A program made the position numbers and the translations under genes. From positions 238,921 to 302,920 of the forward strand of contig CAZPBN010000001.1 in the NCBI GenBank assembly GCA_964584935.1: DNA of 64,000 nucleotides, read 5' to 3'. The stretch is from CAZPBN01 sp964584935 (GTDB lineage Bacteria > Acidobacteriota > Aminicenantia > Aminicenantales > Aminicenantaceae). This document shows, piece after piece, positions 26,225 to 35,719 of the stretch (positions within the stretch are counted from its first letter, which is position 1; every line of letters starts with the position of its first letter). Under the pieces are notes generated by a model. That model was not told the origin of the DNA, did not search any database, and saw only the letters and a list, made by a program, of their open reading frames with translations.

Positions 26225-29200
26225 TTATTTCTTTTTATCCAGTTTCATCGAATAAATCTTAGTTAAACTGGGCTCCTCCATGGTGGTGCCATAAATGTAG
26301 TCAGCAACCTCTATGGTCTTGAAATTATGAGTGATTATTATAAACTGGGTCTGGTGTTTTATTTTCTTTATCAATTCCAAAAATCTTGATAGGTTCGTTT
26401 CATCCAGAGCCGCATCCACTTCGTCCAGAATACAAAACGGAGTGGGTTTATATCGAAATAGAGCAAAGAAAAAAGCTAAGGAAGTCAGACTCTTTTCTCC
26501 TCCTGATAACAGAGAAAGGCTTTTCACTTTTTTGCCCGGAGGCTGGGCATATATCTCCACTCCGCAATCCAGAGGATTGGAATCATCCGTTAATTCAATT
26601 CCTGCTTTCCCTCCTTTAAACAACAAAGAGAAAACTTCCTGAAAATGATTATTGACTTCTTTCAAAGCTTTTAAGAATTGTGATTTGCTTTCCTCATCAA
26701 TTTTATGAATGGCTTCTTTGGTGGATTGAATAGAGTTTTCCAAATCTTCTTTCTGTTGAATAAGAAAATCATATCGTTTTTTCTTAGCCTGAAACTCTTC
26801 CTCTGCCATAAGATTCACATTGCTGATTTTTTGTAAATCCTGTTTGGCTGCTTCAAGTTTTTTGTCTGCTTCTGTCAAAGCTTTTTCATCTTCCGGAACA
26901 TCGCTTTTCACTTCCTCCAGACTCTTTTTGAGTTCCTGCCAGCAGGATTCTTCAAGGTTTACCAGATCCCGGTCAGACTCAGCCTTCTTGATCTCCCATT
27001 TAACTCGTTCCTCTTTTTTCTGTTCATACTCACTTCTCAAATCATCAACGCTTTTCTCCATTTCTTTTTCTTCTCTTCTCAAATCATTCAGTTTAGCTTC
27101 ACAGATAGAGAGGTTGGCTTCTTTCTGTTTTTTTTCTTCTCCGAGATGTTCAATTTCAACTGATATCTTCCTTATTTCCTCTTTCAGCTGAACTTTCTCC
27201 TGATCAATGGATCTTATTTCACTTTCTAGATTATTGAGTTTTAAACTGATGTTCTGTTTACGTGTTTGAAGAGACTCAACCTGATTTTTTATATTTTTGA
27301 TTTTTTCATTAAGAATATCCGCTCCTGATTTCAATTCAAAATATTGATTCCTGCTTTGTTCATTGATCTTCTGCTGCTCTGAAATCTCTCCTTCGAACTG
27401 ATTCATTTTTTCTTTAATCAATCTTTTTTCTTCTTCAAAAGAATCGGTCTTTGACCTCAATGATTTGGATTTTTCTCCCATCTCCTTCATATCTTTTTCC
27501 AAAGTTCTCAATTCATTTTCAAAAATGGATATATTTGTGTTTGTTTTTTCTTTTTCTGCCTGGTCATAAATCATTTCATTTTTTATCGATTCGATTTTTT
27601 TCTCTAACTGGGATACAGAGGACGAAAGCTCTTTAGAATTGGCTTCCAATTTTGTCTTTTCAGCTGACATTTCTTCAAAACTTTGCTTTAAAGGATTAAT
27701 TTTTTGGTTTGCCTCGTGAGTAGCTTTCTCAACTCTTTGTATCTCCTGACTCAACGTGAAAATTCCCTCTCTTTTCTTCCCTAGTTTTAAAAGACCTGTA
27801 GATAATAAAAGATCTCCCCTATAAGTAACAAAATTTGCAGATGGAAAATCTTTCCAAAGGTCTAAGGCGGTTTTTATGTCTTCGACAATGACAGCATCAT
27901 CTAAACCTGATAAATATTCTTGAATATCTTTCTCCGGCTGAACGGATGATTTAAGGAATCCCGAAACTCGGGAATCTTTATATAAATCCTGAGGAAATTT
28001 TTCTTTTTTATTCTTGTCTAAAAGGAAAAAATTTCCTTTTATTTTGTTTTCTTCGATCAATCTATGAATGTCTTTCCTATGAATCAGAGTTGCTTTGGCT
28101 TCTTCTTTCCAAAATATATCAATAATAGGAGCATATTCTGGATCTGCTTTGATGTGATCGGCTAATATTCCCATGGCACCTGGAATCTTTTCTGAAGACT
28201 CTGTTTCCCTTTCCTTCTCTTCCAGCTTTTTCAATGCTTCCAGATGATGATCATTTTGATCTTTTTGTTTTTGGATCTCTGACATTTGATTTTGTAAATC
28301 TTCTAAAGACTGGTTTATCTCTTTTATCTTTTCCTGATTGCTTTCTATTTTACCAAGAAGCTCCTTTTTTAAACCAAGGAATTTCTCAATTTCCTGCTCT
28401 GAATTCTGCAATTTTTGATTCTTTTGCTCAAGGAGATATTTTTCTTCTTCAAGCTCTTTTTTCAGTCTTTCTTTCTGTTTGGAAAACAGTTCGATTTCTT
28501 TATCTATTTTAGCTTTCTCATTATTTACTTCCGTATGCCCTGATATTTTTTGAAAATGTTCTTCTCTAATGGATTCAAGTTGTTTTTCTTTTGTTTTTAG
28601 CTTTTCTACAGATTCTTGAACGGCCTCTTCTGTTTTCTTAATCTTCTTCTGTTTTTTACCAACTTCAAGATTAAGATTAGCGAGGTTTTGTTCTGCCTCT
28701 TGTTCCTCTTTATCAAGCAGCTGATATTCCTTTTTGTATTCCAGTATTTCTTTGCTGGATTTTTCCTTTCTTTCCTCCAACAATTCCGATCTTTTCATCC
28801 TCCTATCATTATCCGACTCCAGCCTGGATAACTGAGACCTGATGGAAAAAAGTTTTTCATTGCCTTGTTTTGTAGATTTTTCAAGCTCCCATAACTGCTT
28901 TCTTTTTTCTGTAGCTTTCTTTTCTAATGTTTTCAATTGATAAATAACACTTTTTTCTTCATTCAATGCTTTCTCATAATTTTCTGAATACTCTGTTTGA
29001 CTTTTTTCCATTTTTTCGATTCTAGCTCTGAAATGACATTCTGTCAGGGTTCTTATTTTTTCTCTTGTTTTTCTGTATTTTTCAGCCGCTTTTGCCTGCC
29101 TGCGGAGAGAATTTTTTTCTTTCTTAACTTCATAAATTATATCCACAAGTCTTATTAAATTTTGTTCGCTGTTTTTGAGCTTATTCTGTGTCTGCCTTTT

Positions 29201-29698
29201 TTTATCCCGATAATAAGAAGTTCCCGCAGCTTCTTCTAAAAGTACTCTTTTTTCAGTCGGTTTCGAATTCAAGAAAAGCCCCACACTTCCCTGTTCTATG
29301 ACAAAATATTCTTTCTCCCCTATAGACCTTTTCCATAATTCTTCCTGAATATCTTTCAATCTGGCTAATTTTCCATTAAGCCTGTATTCACTTTCCCCCG
29401 AACGGAAAATCCTGTGGTTTACTGATAATTCATCATCCTCTTCTTTAAAAAATAGTGAAACATCTGCCATCCCGAGCGGTGCTTTATTTGTGTTCCCATT
29501 AAAGATGAGATCTTCGCTCCGTTCCCCTCTGAGCGACTTAAGCCTCTGCCCTCCAAGAACCCAGATAATGGCATCAACGATATTACTTTTTCCTGTCCCG
29601 TTGGGCCCCACAATAATGGTTATACCGGGGTGGAAAATCAATTTGGCTCTCTCAGGAAAAGATTTGAATCCTTGAAGTTCTAATTTTTTAATGAGCAT
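26225..29698 (-). CDS. smc: Chromosome segregation/condensation ATPase SMC
   Basis: 1157 residues in the full SMC layout: Walker A GPNGTGKS at 31-38, a first coiled coil (about 165-500), the hinge (about 510-650, GAMGILADHIKADPEYAPIIDIFW), a second coiled coil, the ABC signature LSLLSGGEKSLTSLAFFFALF and Walker B FCILDEVDAALDE. The long Glu/Lys-rich coils explain the many spurious frames on the other strand. scpA and scpB are not adjacent. Confidence 0.97.
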   Translation of the reverse strand: MLIKKLELQGFKSFPERAKLIFHPGITIIVGPNGTGKSNIVDAIIWVLGGQRLKSLRGERSEDLIFNGNTNKAPLGMADVSLFFKEEDDELSVNHRIFRSGESEYRLNGKLARLKDIQEELWKRSIGEKEYFVIEQGSVGLFLNSKPTEKRVLLEEAAGTSYYRDKKRQTQNKLKNSEQNLIRLVDIIYEVKKEKNSLRRQAKAAEKYRKTREKIRTLTECHFRARIEKMEKSQTEYSENYEKALNEEKSVIYQLKTLEKKATEKRKQLWELEKSTKQGNEKLFSIRSQLSRLESDNDRRMKRSELLEERKEKSSKEILEYKKEYQLLDKEEQEAEQNLANLNLEVGKKQKKIKKTEEAVQESVEKLKTKEKQLESIREEHFQKISGHTEVNNEKAKIDKEIELFSKQKERLKKELEEEKYLLEQKNQKLQNSEQEIEKFLGLKKELLGKIESNQEKIKEINQSLEDLQNQMSEIQKQKDQNDHHLEALKKLEEKERETESSEKIPGAMGILADHIKADPEYAPIIDIFWKEEAKATLIHRKDIHRLIEENKIKGNFFLLDKNKKEKFPQDLYKDSRVSGFLKSSVQPEKDIQEYLSGLDDAVIVEDIKTALDLWKDFPSANFVTYRGDLLLSTGLLKLGKKREGIFTLSQEIQRVEKATHEANQKINPLKQSFEEMSAEKTKLEANSKELSSSVSQLEKKIESIKNEMIYDQAEKEKTNTNISIFENELRTLEKDMKEMGEKSKSLRSKTDSFEEEKRLIKEKMNQFEGEISEQQKINEQSRNQYFELKSGADILNEKIKNIKNQVESLQTRKQNISLKLNNLESEIRSIDQEKVQLKEEIRKISVEIEHLGEEKKQKEANLSICEAKLNDLRREEKEMEKSVDDLRSEYEQKKEERVKWEIKKAESDRDLVNLEESCWQELKKSLEEVKSDVPEDEKALTEADKKLEAAKQDLQKISNVNLMAEEEFQAKKKRYDFLIQQKEDLENSIQSTKEAIHKIDEESKSQFLKALKEVNNHFQEVFSLLFKGGKAGIELTDDSNPLDCGVEIYAQPPGKKVKSLSLLSGGEKSLTSLAFFFALFRYKPTPFCILDEVDAALDETNLSRFLELIKKIKHQTQFIIITHNFKTIEVADYIYGTTMEEPSLTKIYSMKLDKKK

Positions 29699-30016
29699 AT
29701 TATTTTTTCTAACTTATGGAATCTAAAAATAAAATAAAGAAGTAATAATAATAGATTTCATAGGCATTGAGCAAGTTTTTTGAGTAAAATACAAATATTT
29801 TTTCTATGATTCCGCTTAAGCCGTATTTTTTATCAAAATAATTCAAAAAAATTCGATATGAATGTTAGAATCTTCATATTTATTTTTTATTTATTTTATC
29901 CACTCTTGCCTTTCACAGCAATATTTTTGTTCTCCTCATCACATCATTTTTTTCTTGTCAAACAATCATTATCTTGACACTCATGAATGTTTGGTTTAGT
30001 TTTTATCTATCGCAAA
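29699..30016. other. AT-rich intergenic region between smc and tRNA-Thr
   Basis: 318 bases without a credible reading frame. The only signal is the tRNA-Thr promoter at its right end; no clear smc promoter can be picked out in the AT-rich background. Confidence 0.6.
29974..30002 (+). promoter_or_regulatory. Promoter of tRNA-Thr
   Basis: Perfect TTGACA (29974-29979), a 17-base spacer and TAGTTT (29997-30002). The expected start is a few bases before the tRNA. Confidence 0.6.
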
Positions 30017-30089
<73 letters not shown>

Positions 30090-30183
30090 CTTTTTTATAG
30101 AAAAAAATTCTGTTTTTCTTTGATGGATACATTCAAACAGCTATATCATGCATCTCTATAACTCCTGGTTTTTTAATTCGTTA

Positions 30184-30312
30184 TTAATTTGTTATGAGAA
30201 GTCCTTGATTAGAATCGGTATCGATCTCAGAAATGACGTCATCAACCGAATTTTCATCTACCCCATATTCTTTGAGTTTATTCTCTACTTTATCCTTAAT
30301 CCCTGGAATCAT
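30184..30312 (-). CDS. Short hypothetical ORF or gene remnant beside the group II intron
   Basis: 42 codons from the ATG at 30312, with GGTGGAG about nine bases upstream: MIPGIKDKVENKLKEYG then an acidic SVDDVISEIDTD tail. The frame is open further upstream (VWSTGKKFKVEYSS) to a TAG next to an eight-A run, so it could be the 3' end of an older gene. It lies in the 325-base stretch between tRNA-Thr and the intron's 3' end. I recognise no family. Confidence 0.35.
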   Translation of the reverse strand: MIPGIKDKVENKLKEYGVDENSVDDVISEIDTDSNQGLLITN

Positions 30313-30414
30313 ACTGGAATACTCCACCTTGAATTTCTTGCCCGTTGACCAGACTCCGCTCCCCTTTTTTTTCTAAGTCGGCATTCAAACGCCTGCATAA
30401 TGCAGCCCGTTCGG

Positions 30415-32454
30415 GTAGAGTAGAAAGCTGGCGTAGTGACTTAGGACAAGCATATCTGTATCTGCCCCTTTCGTTTGACAGTGCCTCACTAGCCTATCCA
30501 TATTCTATCTCCAGCTTCCCCTCATCAAACCGTACGTTCAGTTTTCCCGAATACGGCTTTCCAATCATTTTCTTCCATAGGCTTTCACAGCTTGTTTCCA
30601 GGCAGCGTTTGTAGGTATCTTGTATAGACCTAATTCATTATAGAGATAACTGTATGAGAAGCACTGATAGCCTTTATTGTTTATTTTGTGTTTCTTCCTC
30701 AGGTATATCCTTACTCTCATGTTTATGTATTCTTTCAGTTTGCATAACTCTCTGCTGCAATTTCCATAGTAAAAGTAATTCGTCCATCCTCGTACTACGA
30801 CATTGAGATTCTTAATAGTTTCTTCCGTAGATAACATGTGTTTCTTCCGATTCGTTAGTCTTTTTATCTCTGCCTTAATGTGTTTTATTGACTCTTTTGA
30901 AGGCTTTATTAAAGGATATTTCTTCCCTGTCCTCGAACTCTCTTTCATCTCAATTCTAAATCCAAGATATCTAAAGGGCTTTTCTCTAGCCTCTACTATT
31001 CTTGTTTTCTCCTTATTGAGTTCTAATCCCAGGTGTCCCAGTACTCTTTTTATTCCACAGAGTATCCTCTCTGTTTTGCCTTTTCCCAATACTATAACAT
31101 CATCTGCATATCGAATCATCCGTGCGTTAAACCTCTCTTTGACCCTTTTGATTTCCCATGTCCTATCTAGAACATTCAAATAAATATTCGCCAGTAACGG
31201 GGATATAACTCCTCCTTGTGGTGTCCCCTTATCGTTCTTCTTATATCTCCTCTTACCATCTTTTCCTTCCTCTACTATTGGTGCCTTTAACCACATTCTG
31301 ATAAGTCTCAGTATGTTTTTATCTACTATTCTTTTTGCTATTAGTTTGAGTAGTTTATCGTGGGATATGTTATCGAAATACTTTGTTATATCGGCATCAA
31401 TTACTTGTGTCTTGCCTTCTCTCAGTTGTTTCCCTATTTCATCCATCGCTTGATGAGCGTTCCGCTTCGGCCTGAATCCATATGAATTCTCCTGAAAGTC
31501 TGCTTCAAATATAGGCTCAATCACTATTTTTGTTGCCATTTGTACTATCCGGTCTTTTATCGTTGGTATCCCAAGCGGTCTCTTTTTGCCATTCCCCTTT
31601 GATATGTATGCTCTCCTTACCGGCTCTGCTTTATAGGTTTTCTCCTTCAGCTCTACTCCTATTTTTCTAAGATACCTTTCCTCGCCTCCTTCCATGCCCT
31701 CTATGTCTGTGATGGTTATCCCATCTGTTCCTGGTGCTGTTTCCTTCTTCTTTACTAACCGGTAAGCATGTCTTAGTATATCCATTCGGTATACCTTGTC
31801 ATAAAGGGCATAAAACCTGTACCTCTTTTCCTGTTTGGCCTTCTGGTATAGTTTCCTCTGCAATTGCCGAATCTTTTCTGGAGTGTTTAGCTTTCCTTGC
31901 AATCTCCTATCCTTCCTTGCTTCAGAAACTTAATGAAGGTATTGTCCCTTCCCTCTCCCAGGGTTCTGTTGTCCCTCGGATGCTTGCGGTACTATGGACA
32001 ACTCCGACTCCCTCACAAACCCAGTGAAATTTCAGCTCTAACCTTATATCCACCGGTTGCTCTCGCTTTTGTAAGGGTCTCCCGTGCTCCCTTCTATGAC
32101 TTCCTCTGCGTGTCACCCCTGCCACCCCGAGAGCCCATCTGCCTGCTTACAGCAGTTCCTTCAGCAGATGTTCCAGCCTTCCCCTCCAGTCCACAGGGTC
32201 GGCGACTCCATCTAGGTAACGAGGCTACTTCCAGGTTCGCTCTCGCTGCAACCCGCAGATTCGTTCGACTCGCTCTCCGAGCCTTTGTCAGGAAACTCAG
32301 TGTTTCAGGTTGCCCTTAACACCTTCCTCCTACTAAGTGGGTGAACTGCTAATTCCCACTACCGGACTTTAACCGGTAAGCCATACAATATTCACGGCAT
32401 ACAGACCTGGCCCTACAGAATAATGTTGAGGCTCGTTTGGGAACAGACCCACAC
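30415..32454 (-). mobile_element. Group II intron (about 2.04 kb) carrying its own maturase
   Basis: Read on the minus strand, the 5' end starts GTGTG (complement of 32450-32454, fits GUGYG). A structured GC-richer leader of about 550 bases follows, then the maturase gene in domain IV. Domain V is 34 bases (complement of 30527-30560, AAAGCCGTAT...ACGTACGGTTT with a GAAA-type loop). A domain VI helix (arms 30511-30519 and 30423-30431) precedes the likely 3' end CTACTCTAC at 30415. Both ends are read by eye; the 3' end is the less certain one. Confidence 0.8.
30565..31902 (-). CDS. ltrA: Group II intron reverse transcriptase/maturase
   Basis: Splices and mobilises its host intron. It has 445 residues: the RT domain with KKRPLGIPTIKDRIVQ (about 107-121), the QENSYGFRPKRNAHQA segment, and the YADD active site at 265-268 in MIRYADDVIVLG. 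It continues into thumb and maturase (domain X) helices (RYLGFRIEM, IKNLNVVVRGWTNYFYYGNCSREL). No HNH endonuclease domain follows, so it probably relies on replication-coupled or strand-displacement insertion. The frame looks intact and the stop lies five bases before domain V. Confidence 0.95.
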   Translation of the reverse strand: MQGKLNTPEKIRQLQRKLYQKAKQEKRYRFYALYDKVYRMDILRHAYRLVKKKETAPGTDGITITDIEGMEGGEERYLRKIGVELKEKTYKAEPVRRAYISKGNGKKRPLGIPTIKDRIVQMATKIVIEPIFEADFQENSYGFRPKRNAHQAMDEIGKQLREGKTQVIDADITKYFDNISHDKLLKLIAKRIVDKNILRLIRMWLKAPIVEEGKDGKRRYKKNDKGTPQGGVISPLLANIYLNVLDRTWEIKRVKERFNARMIRYADDVIVLGKGKTERILCGIKRVLGHLGLELNKEKTRIVEAREKPFRYLGFRIEMKESSRTGKKYPLIKPSKESIKHIKAEIKRLTNRKKHMLSTEETIKNLNVVVRGWTNYFYYGNCSRELCKLKEYINMRVRIYLRKKHKINNKGYQCFSYSYLYNELGLYKIPTNAAWKQAVKAYGRK

Positions 32455-32568
32455 AGAATTAAGCAAAAGAAAAATTATTGTCAAGTTGTAAAAGCTCTAT
32501 GGAGATAAGTACAGAACTGTTTGCAATTGAATTAAAACTTCAAATCTGATAAATTGGATTTAAACGAA

Positions 32569-34158
32569 ATGAAAAAAAAAATCTATTTCTTTGCTTCTTT
32601 TTTATTAATTATTTCCATAGCAGTTGTTTCCTTCTTTTTGTTGAAAAAAAAGCAGTGCAATTTAATAATCTTCACTCTTGATACAACAAGAGCCGATTAC
32701 ATTGACACTGGAAACGGAGCCCTGAGTGCCACTCCCAATATAAAAAGCATAGCAGAAAAAAGCACAGTTTTTACCCATGCCTACACCATTTCTCCGATCA
32801 CTGCCCCAGCTCATGTGTCTCTTTTCACTGGAAAATATCCCTACAAAACAAATGTTTACAACAACGGTGAAAAATACGACCATAAGCATCCCACTCTCCA
32901 GCAATTGTTAAAAAAGAAAGGATACAAAACTGGCGCAGTTGTATCCCTGGGTGTGCTTCACAAAAAGTTCGGATTAGCAAAATATTTTGATTATTACAAT
33001 GATGATTTCAGGGATTTTATTCCCGGCTACTTTCTTCCGGCTCATATTGTAACTGAAAGATCTCTGTCTCTACTGAATGAAGTTAAAGACGATAAATTCT
33101 TTGTTTGGCTTCACTACTCTGATCCCCACGACCCCTACGCCCCGCCAGAATACAATATTCCGGTCAAAGTCAAGTTCAATAATACTGATATATATACTTA
33201 TAATTTGTATCACATTCTCAGGGTTTCAACCGAGATTACTCTTAAAAAAGGAAATAACATTTTAAGCTTTGACAGTGAAAAACTCCCCAGTATATTCAAG
33301 GAAAATCCTATCCGCCTGGATAAATTCAGTATCAAAGACACCAACGACAATCCTCTAAAAAACATCACTTATAAAAATGCCCAGCTGCACCCTAAAAAAC
33401 CGACAATTTTACTAAACAACAAAACCAAAATAATGATTCATTCGAAATCCCAAAAAACCGGGATTCTGGAGTTTGAATCAAGACCGGAATACGTCAATGC
33501 CAGTATTGAAAAAAACTTTTACAAAGCAGAAGTCGAATACATGGACAAAGAAATCGGAAAAATACTGGACTATCTGAAAAAAAACCAATTGCTGAAAAAC
33601 ACCGTCATTGCCTTTATCGGAGATCATGGTGAAGGACTGGGAGAGTATCAATCTCATTTTGGGCATATTCATTTTTTGAATCCTCAATACATCAAGATTC
33701 CATTCATCATCTATTTTCCCAATGAACAAGCCAAAAAAATAGACACCAATGTATCGATTCTCGATTTTATGCCCACCCTATTAAAGCGTTTCAATATTAA
33801 AAAGCGCCAAAAAATCGACTTTGACGGCAAAATTATGTCCAAAATAAAAAAGGACAGATTTCTGTTTTCTTTCACTTACAAACCCGAAGCATTTAACAAT
33901 GCTGTCTCTCTCATTCACCACAACAAACAGTATATTGTCTACAGAGGATTAAAAAACTATGACGAATTTTTTGACTTAGAAAAAACAAACGGCTATTTAA
34001 AAAATGATAATTTTATCCATAAAAAAGAATATATAAATATTATTGAACGCATGAAAAAAGCATGCCTCCAGCAATTGGAAATCGCCAAAAGAAGAAAATC
34101 GCGGGGCAAGATTCATGAAAAAACAAAAGAAATATTAAAGTCACTGGGATATTTTTAA
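32569..34158 (+). CDS. Membrane-anchored sulfatase/alkaline-phosphatase-superfamily protein
   Basis: 529 residues from the ATG at 32569; an in-frame TTG at 32554 is less likely. An N-terminal membrane anchor (about 5-26) is followed by a sulfatase-fold domain: metal ligand Asp in IFTLDTTRADY (about 36-44), the nucleophile region SPITAPAHVSLFTGKYP and GDHGEGLGEYQSHFGH. The nucleophile position has Thr (T78) instead of the Cys/Ser of formylglycine sulfatases, and the next conserved Arg is His (H82), so a phosphotransferase or phosphatase role is as likely as a sulfatase one. It ends ILKSLGYF, a tail frequent in this branch. Divergent from the intron. Confidence 0.8.
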   Translation: MKKKIYFFASFLLIISIAVVSFFLLKKKQCNLIIFTLDTTRADYIDTGNGALSATPNIKSIAEKSTVFTHAYTISPITAPAHVSLFTGKYPYKTNVYNNGEKYDHKHPTLQQLLKKKGYKTGAVVSLGVLHKKFGLAKYFDYYNDDFRDFIPGYFLPAHIVTERSLSLLNEVKDDKFFVWLHYSDPHDPYAPPEYNIPVKVKFNNTDIYTYNLYHILRVSTEITLKKGNNILSFDSEKLPSIFKENPIRLDKFSIKDTNDNPLKNITYKNAQLHPKKPTILLNNKTKIMIHSKSQKTGILEFESRPEYVNASIEKNFYKAEVEYMDKEIGKILDYLKKNQLLKNTVIAFIGDHGEGLGEYQSHFGHIHFLNPQYIKIPFIIYFPNEQAKKIDTNVSILDFMPTLLKRFNIKKRQKIDFDGKIMSKIKKDRFLFSFTYKPEAFNNAVSLIHHNKQYIVYRGLKNYDEFFDLEKTNGYLKNDNFIHKKEYINIIERMKKACLQQLEIAKRRKSRGKIHEKTKEILKSLGYF

Positions 34159-34267
34159 CAAAAGCCGATCAAGAATTTAACTTAATGGGAAATAAATTCA
34201 AGATAATCTCTCTTATTGATAGGAATAAAAACACTTCCTGCAAAAATTCTGGGAAAAACAAAACTTC

Positions 34268-35530
34268 TTACTTTGGATTCCCATTATTATCTCTTAGGCG
34301 CTTCTTTTTCTTTCTGGAAAGATAAACGTTTGCTCCTGTAATAAAAGCCAACAACAAGAGAATACCAATCCAGATATACTTTTCCGGGATTCCTCTTAAA
34401 ATCCCCTTAGCCACCGGGCTTAAATAAAACGCATCTTGGTCGATCCTCTGTTCCAGTTTTTTAATTTTTGACTTGCTCCACTTATATGGGGATTTGTTCA
34501 ATGTCTCTGTATAATACTTTTCCAGTATCAGATTTTCTTTGTAGGCAATAAACGCATATTCGTTTCTATCTTTTGCATCCGATGCCTTTTGACTTCTTTC
34601 CATATATCTGTTTCTTCGGAAAACATGCACCCTGAATTCGTAAAGAAAGGGATTCATATAAGGCGGGAAAGTATATAGAAAATCCTCATAATCCTTTCCC
34701 TCCCAGTATCTTAGAATATCTGCGTATTCCTCCGATTTCTTTGAATCGGTTTCCTTGAGTTCATTCAGGAGCATTCGGGAATAAAAGACTCCTATCTCCG
34801 AATCTTCATGCTTGTAAGTGAGCTCACTCATGGCTTCTTCTTTTTGAAGGAAAGAAAGAAAAGGAAAATGTTGGGTATAGGAGGCGACTCTTGCTGGAGT
34901 GTTTGAAAAACTCAAACCAATTAGAACAATATTTATGGTGAAAAAGACAGATAGAATTCGAAAGGATTTCACAGTCATCCTGGATGATAAATTTTTAGGT
35001 TCGATTCCTTTCCAGATTAAAATTTGAATCAATCCGCAGGCAATGGCGTTTAATCCCACATCCCGGAGATCCCAGTACCTTCCCGGAACAATCCATTGAA
35101 TGACCTCATCAAAAATACCCACCATAGCTCCTATTAGAAATCCGGTTATATAGACGCTTTTGTCCTTAAGGGAAGAGCTCAATGCCAGAAACAAAAACAA
35201 CCCTAAAAGACCGTATTCAAGGAAATGAACCGCTTCTTCAGGAGATTCCCATAACTTTATAGTGAAGTATATGTATATCGCGGCGATGACAGAAATCCAT
35301 ATATAATTAGATATTGCTCGGATTTTAAGACGGAAAAACAAAACATAACCGATAGCCAATAAGAAAATAACAACCGCCCCTATCACAAAATAAGCAAAGA
35401 ATTCACGTCCAAAATGAGAGGAAACAAATTCTCTGATTGTTCTGGCAAGGGGAACAATAAAAAAGATGGCAAGCGAACAGAGAACCACTCCGGTCCAGTA
35501 AAGATATTTTTTGATATTTGTGTCTCGCAT
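34268..35530 (-). CDS. VanZ-like membrane protein with C-terminal extension
   Basis: 420 residues from the ATG at 35530 (GGAG ten bases upstream); the frame stays open to a TTG at 35572. The N-terminal half holds about six helices with the VanZ-type pattern AVHFLEYGLLGLFLF, GAMVGIFDEVIQWIVPGRYWDLRDVGLNAIA. A hydrophilic, charged domain of about 150 residues (EEYADILRYWEGKDYEDFLYTFP) follows, then a last helix near the C-terminus and a basic SRKKKKRLR end. VanZ proteins are linked to glycopeptide tolerance in enterococci, but the family role in Gram-negatives is unknown. Convergent with the sulfatase-like gene. Confidence 0.7.
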   Translation of the reverse strand: MRDTNIKKYLYWTGVVLCSLAIFFIVPLARTIREFVSSHFGREFFAYFVIGAVVIFLLAIGYVLFFRLKIRAISNYIWISVIAAIYIYFTIKLWESPEEAVHFLEYGLLGLFLFLALSSSLKDKSVYITGFLIGAMVGIFDEVIQWIVPGRYWDLRDVGLNAIACGLIQILIWKGIEPKNLSSRMTVKSFRILSVFFTINIVLIGLSFSNTPARVASYTQHFPFLSFLQKEEAMSELTYKHEDSEIGVFYSRMLLNELKETDSKKSEEYADILRYWEGKDYEDFLYTFPPYMNPFLYEFRVHVFRRNRYMERSQKASDAKDRNEYAFIAYKENLILEKYYTETLNKSPYKWSKSKIKKLEQRIDQDAFYLSPVAKGILRGIPEKYIWIGILLLLAFITGANVYLSRKKKKRLRDNNGNPK

Positions 35531-35719
35531 CTGCTGCAAACTCCAATGGTGAATACCGGAAGAACAACTCAATTATTCATAAAAACAGATTGCGGATTTA
35601 TTCATTTCCATGGTATATGCATCTTATCATGATTTTCAATGAAATCAATTGTTTGATAACAAATCAATAACTATTTCAGTCAGGGATAAATTTCATCAAA
35701 AATGAGAGAATTGTCCTTG

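Noticed and set aside
26225..29698. Many 60-120 codon plus-strand frames rich in Ser/Phe/Leu
   Set aside because: They are the complement of the Glu/Lys/Gln-rich SMC coiled coil.
31734..32319. Plus-strand frames of 97 and 140 codons over the intron leader
   Set aside because: They lie antisense to the intron's structured 5' RNA, which explains the lack of stops.
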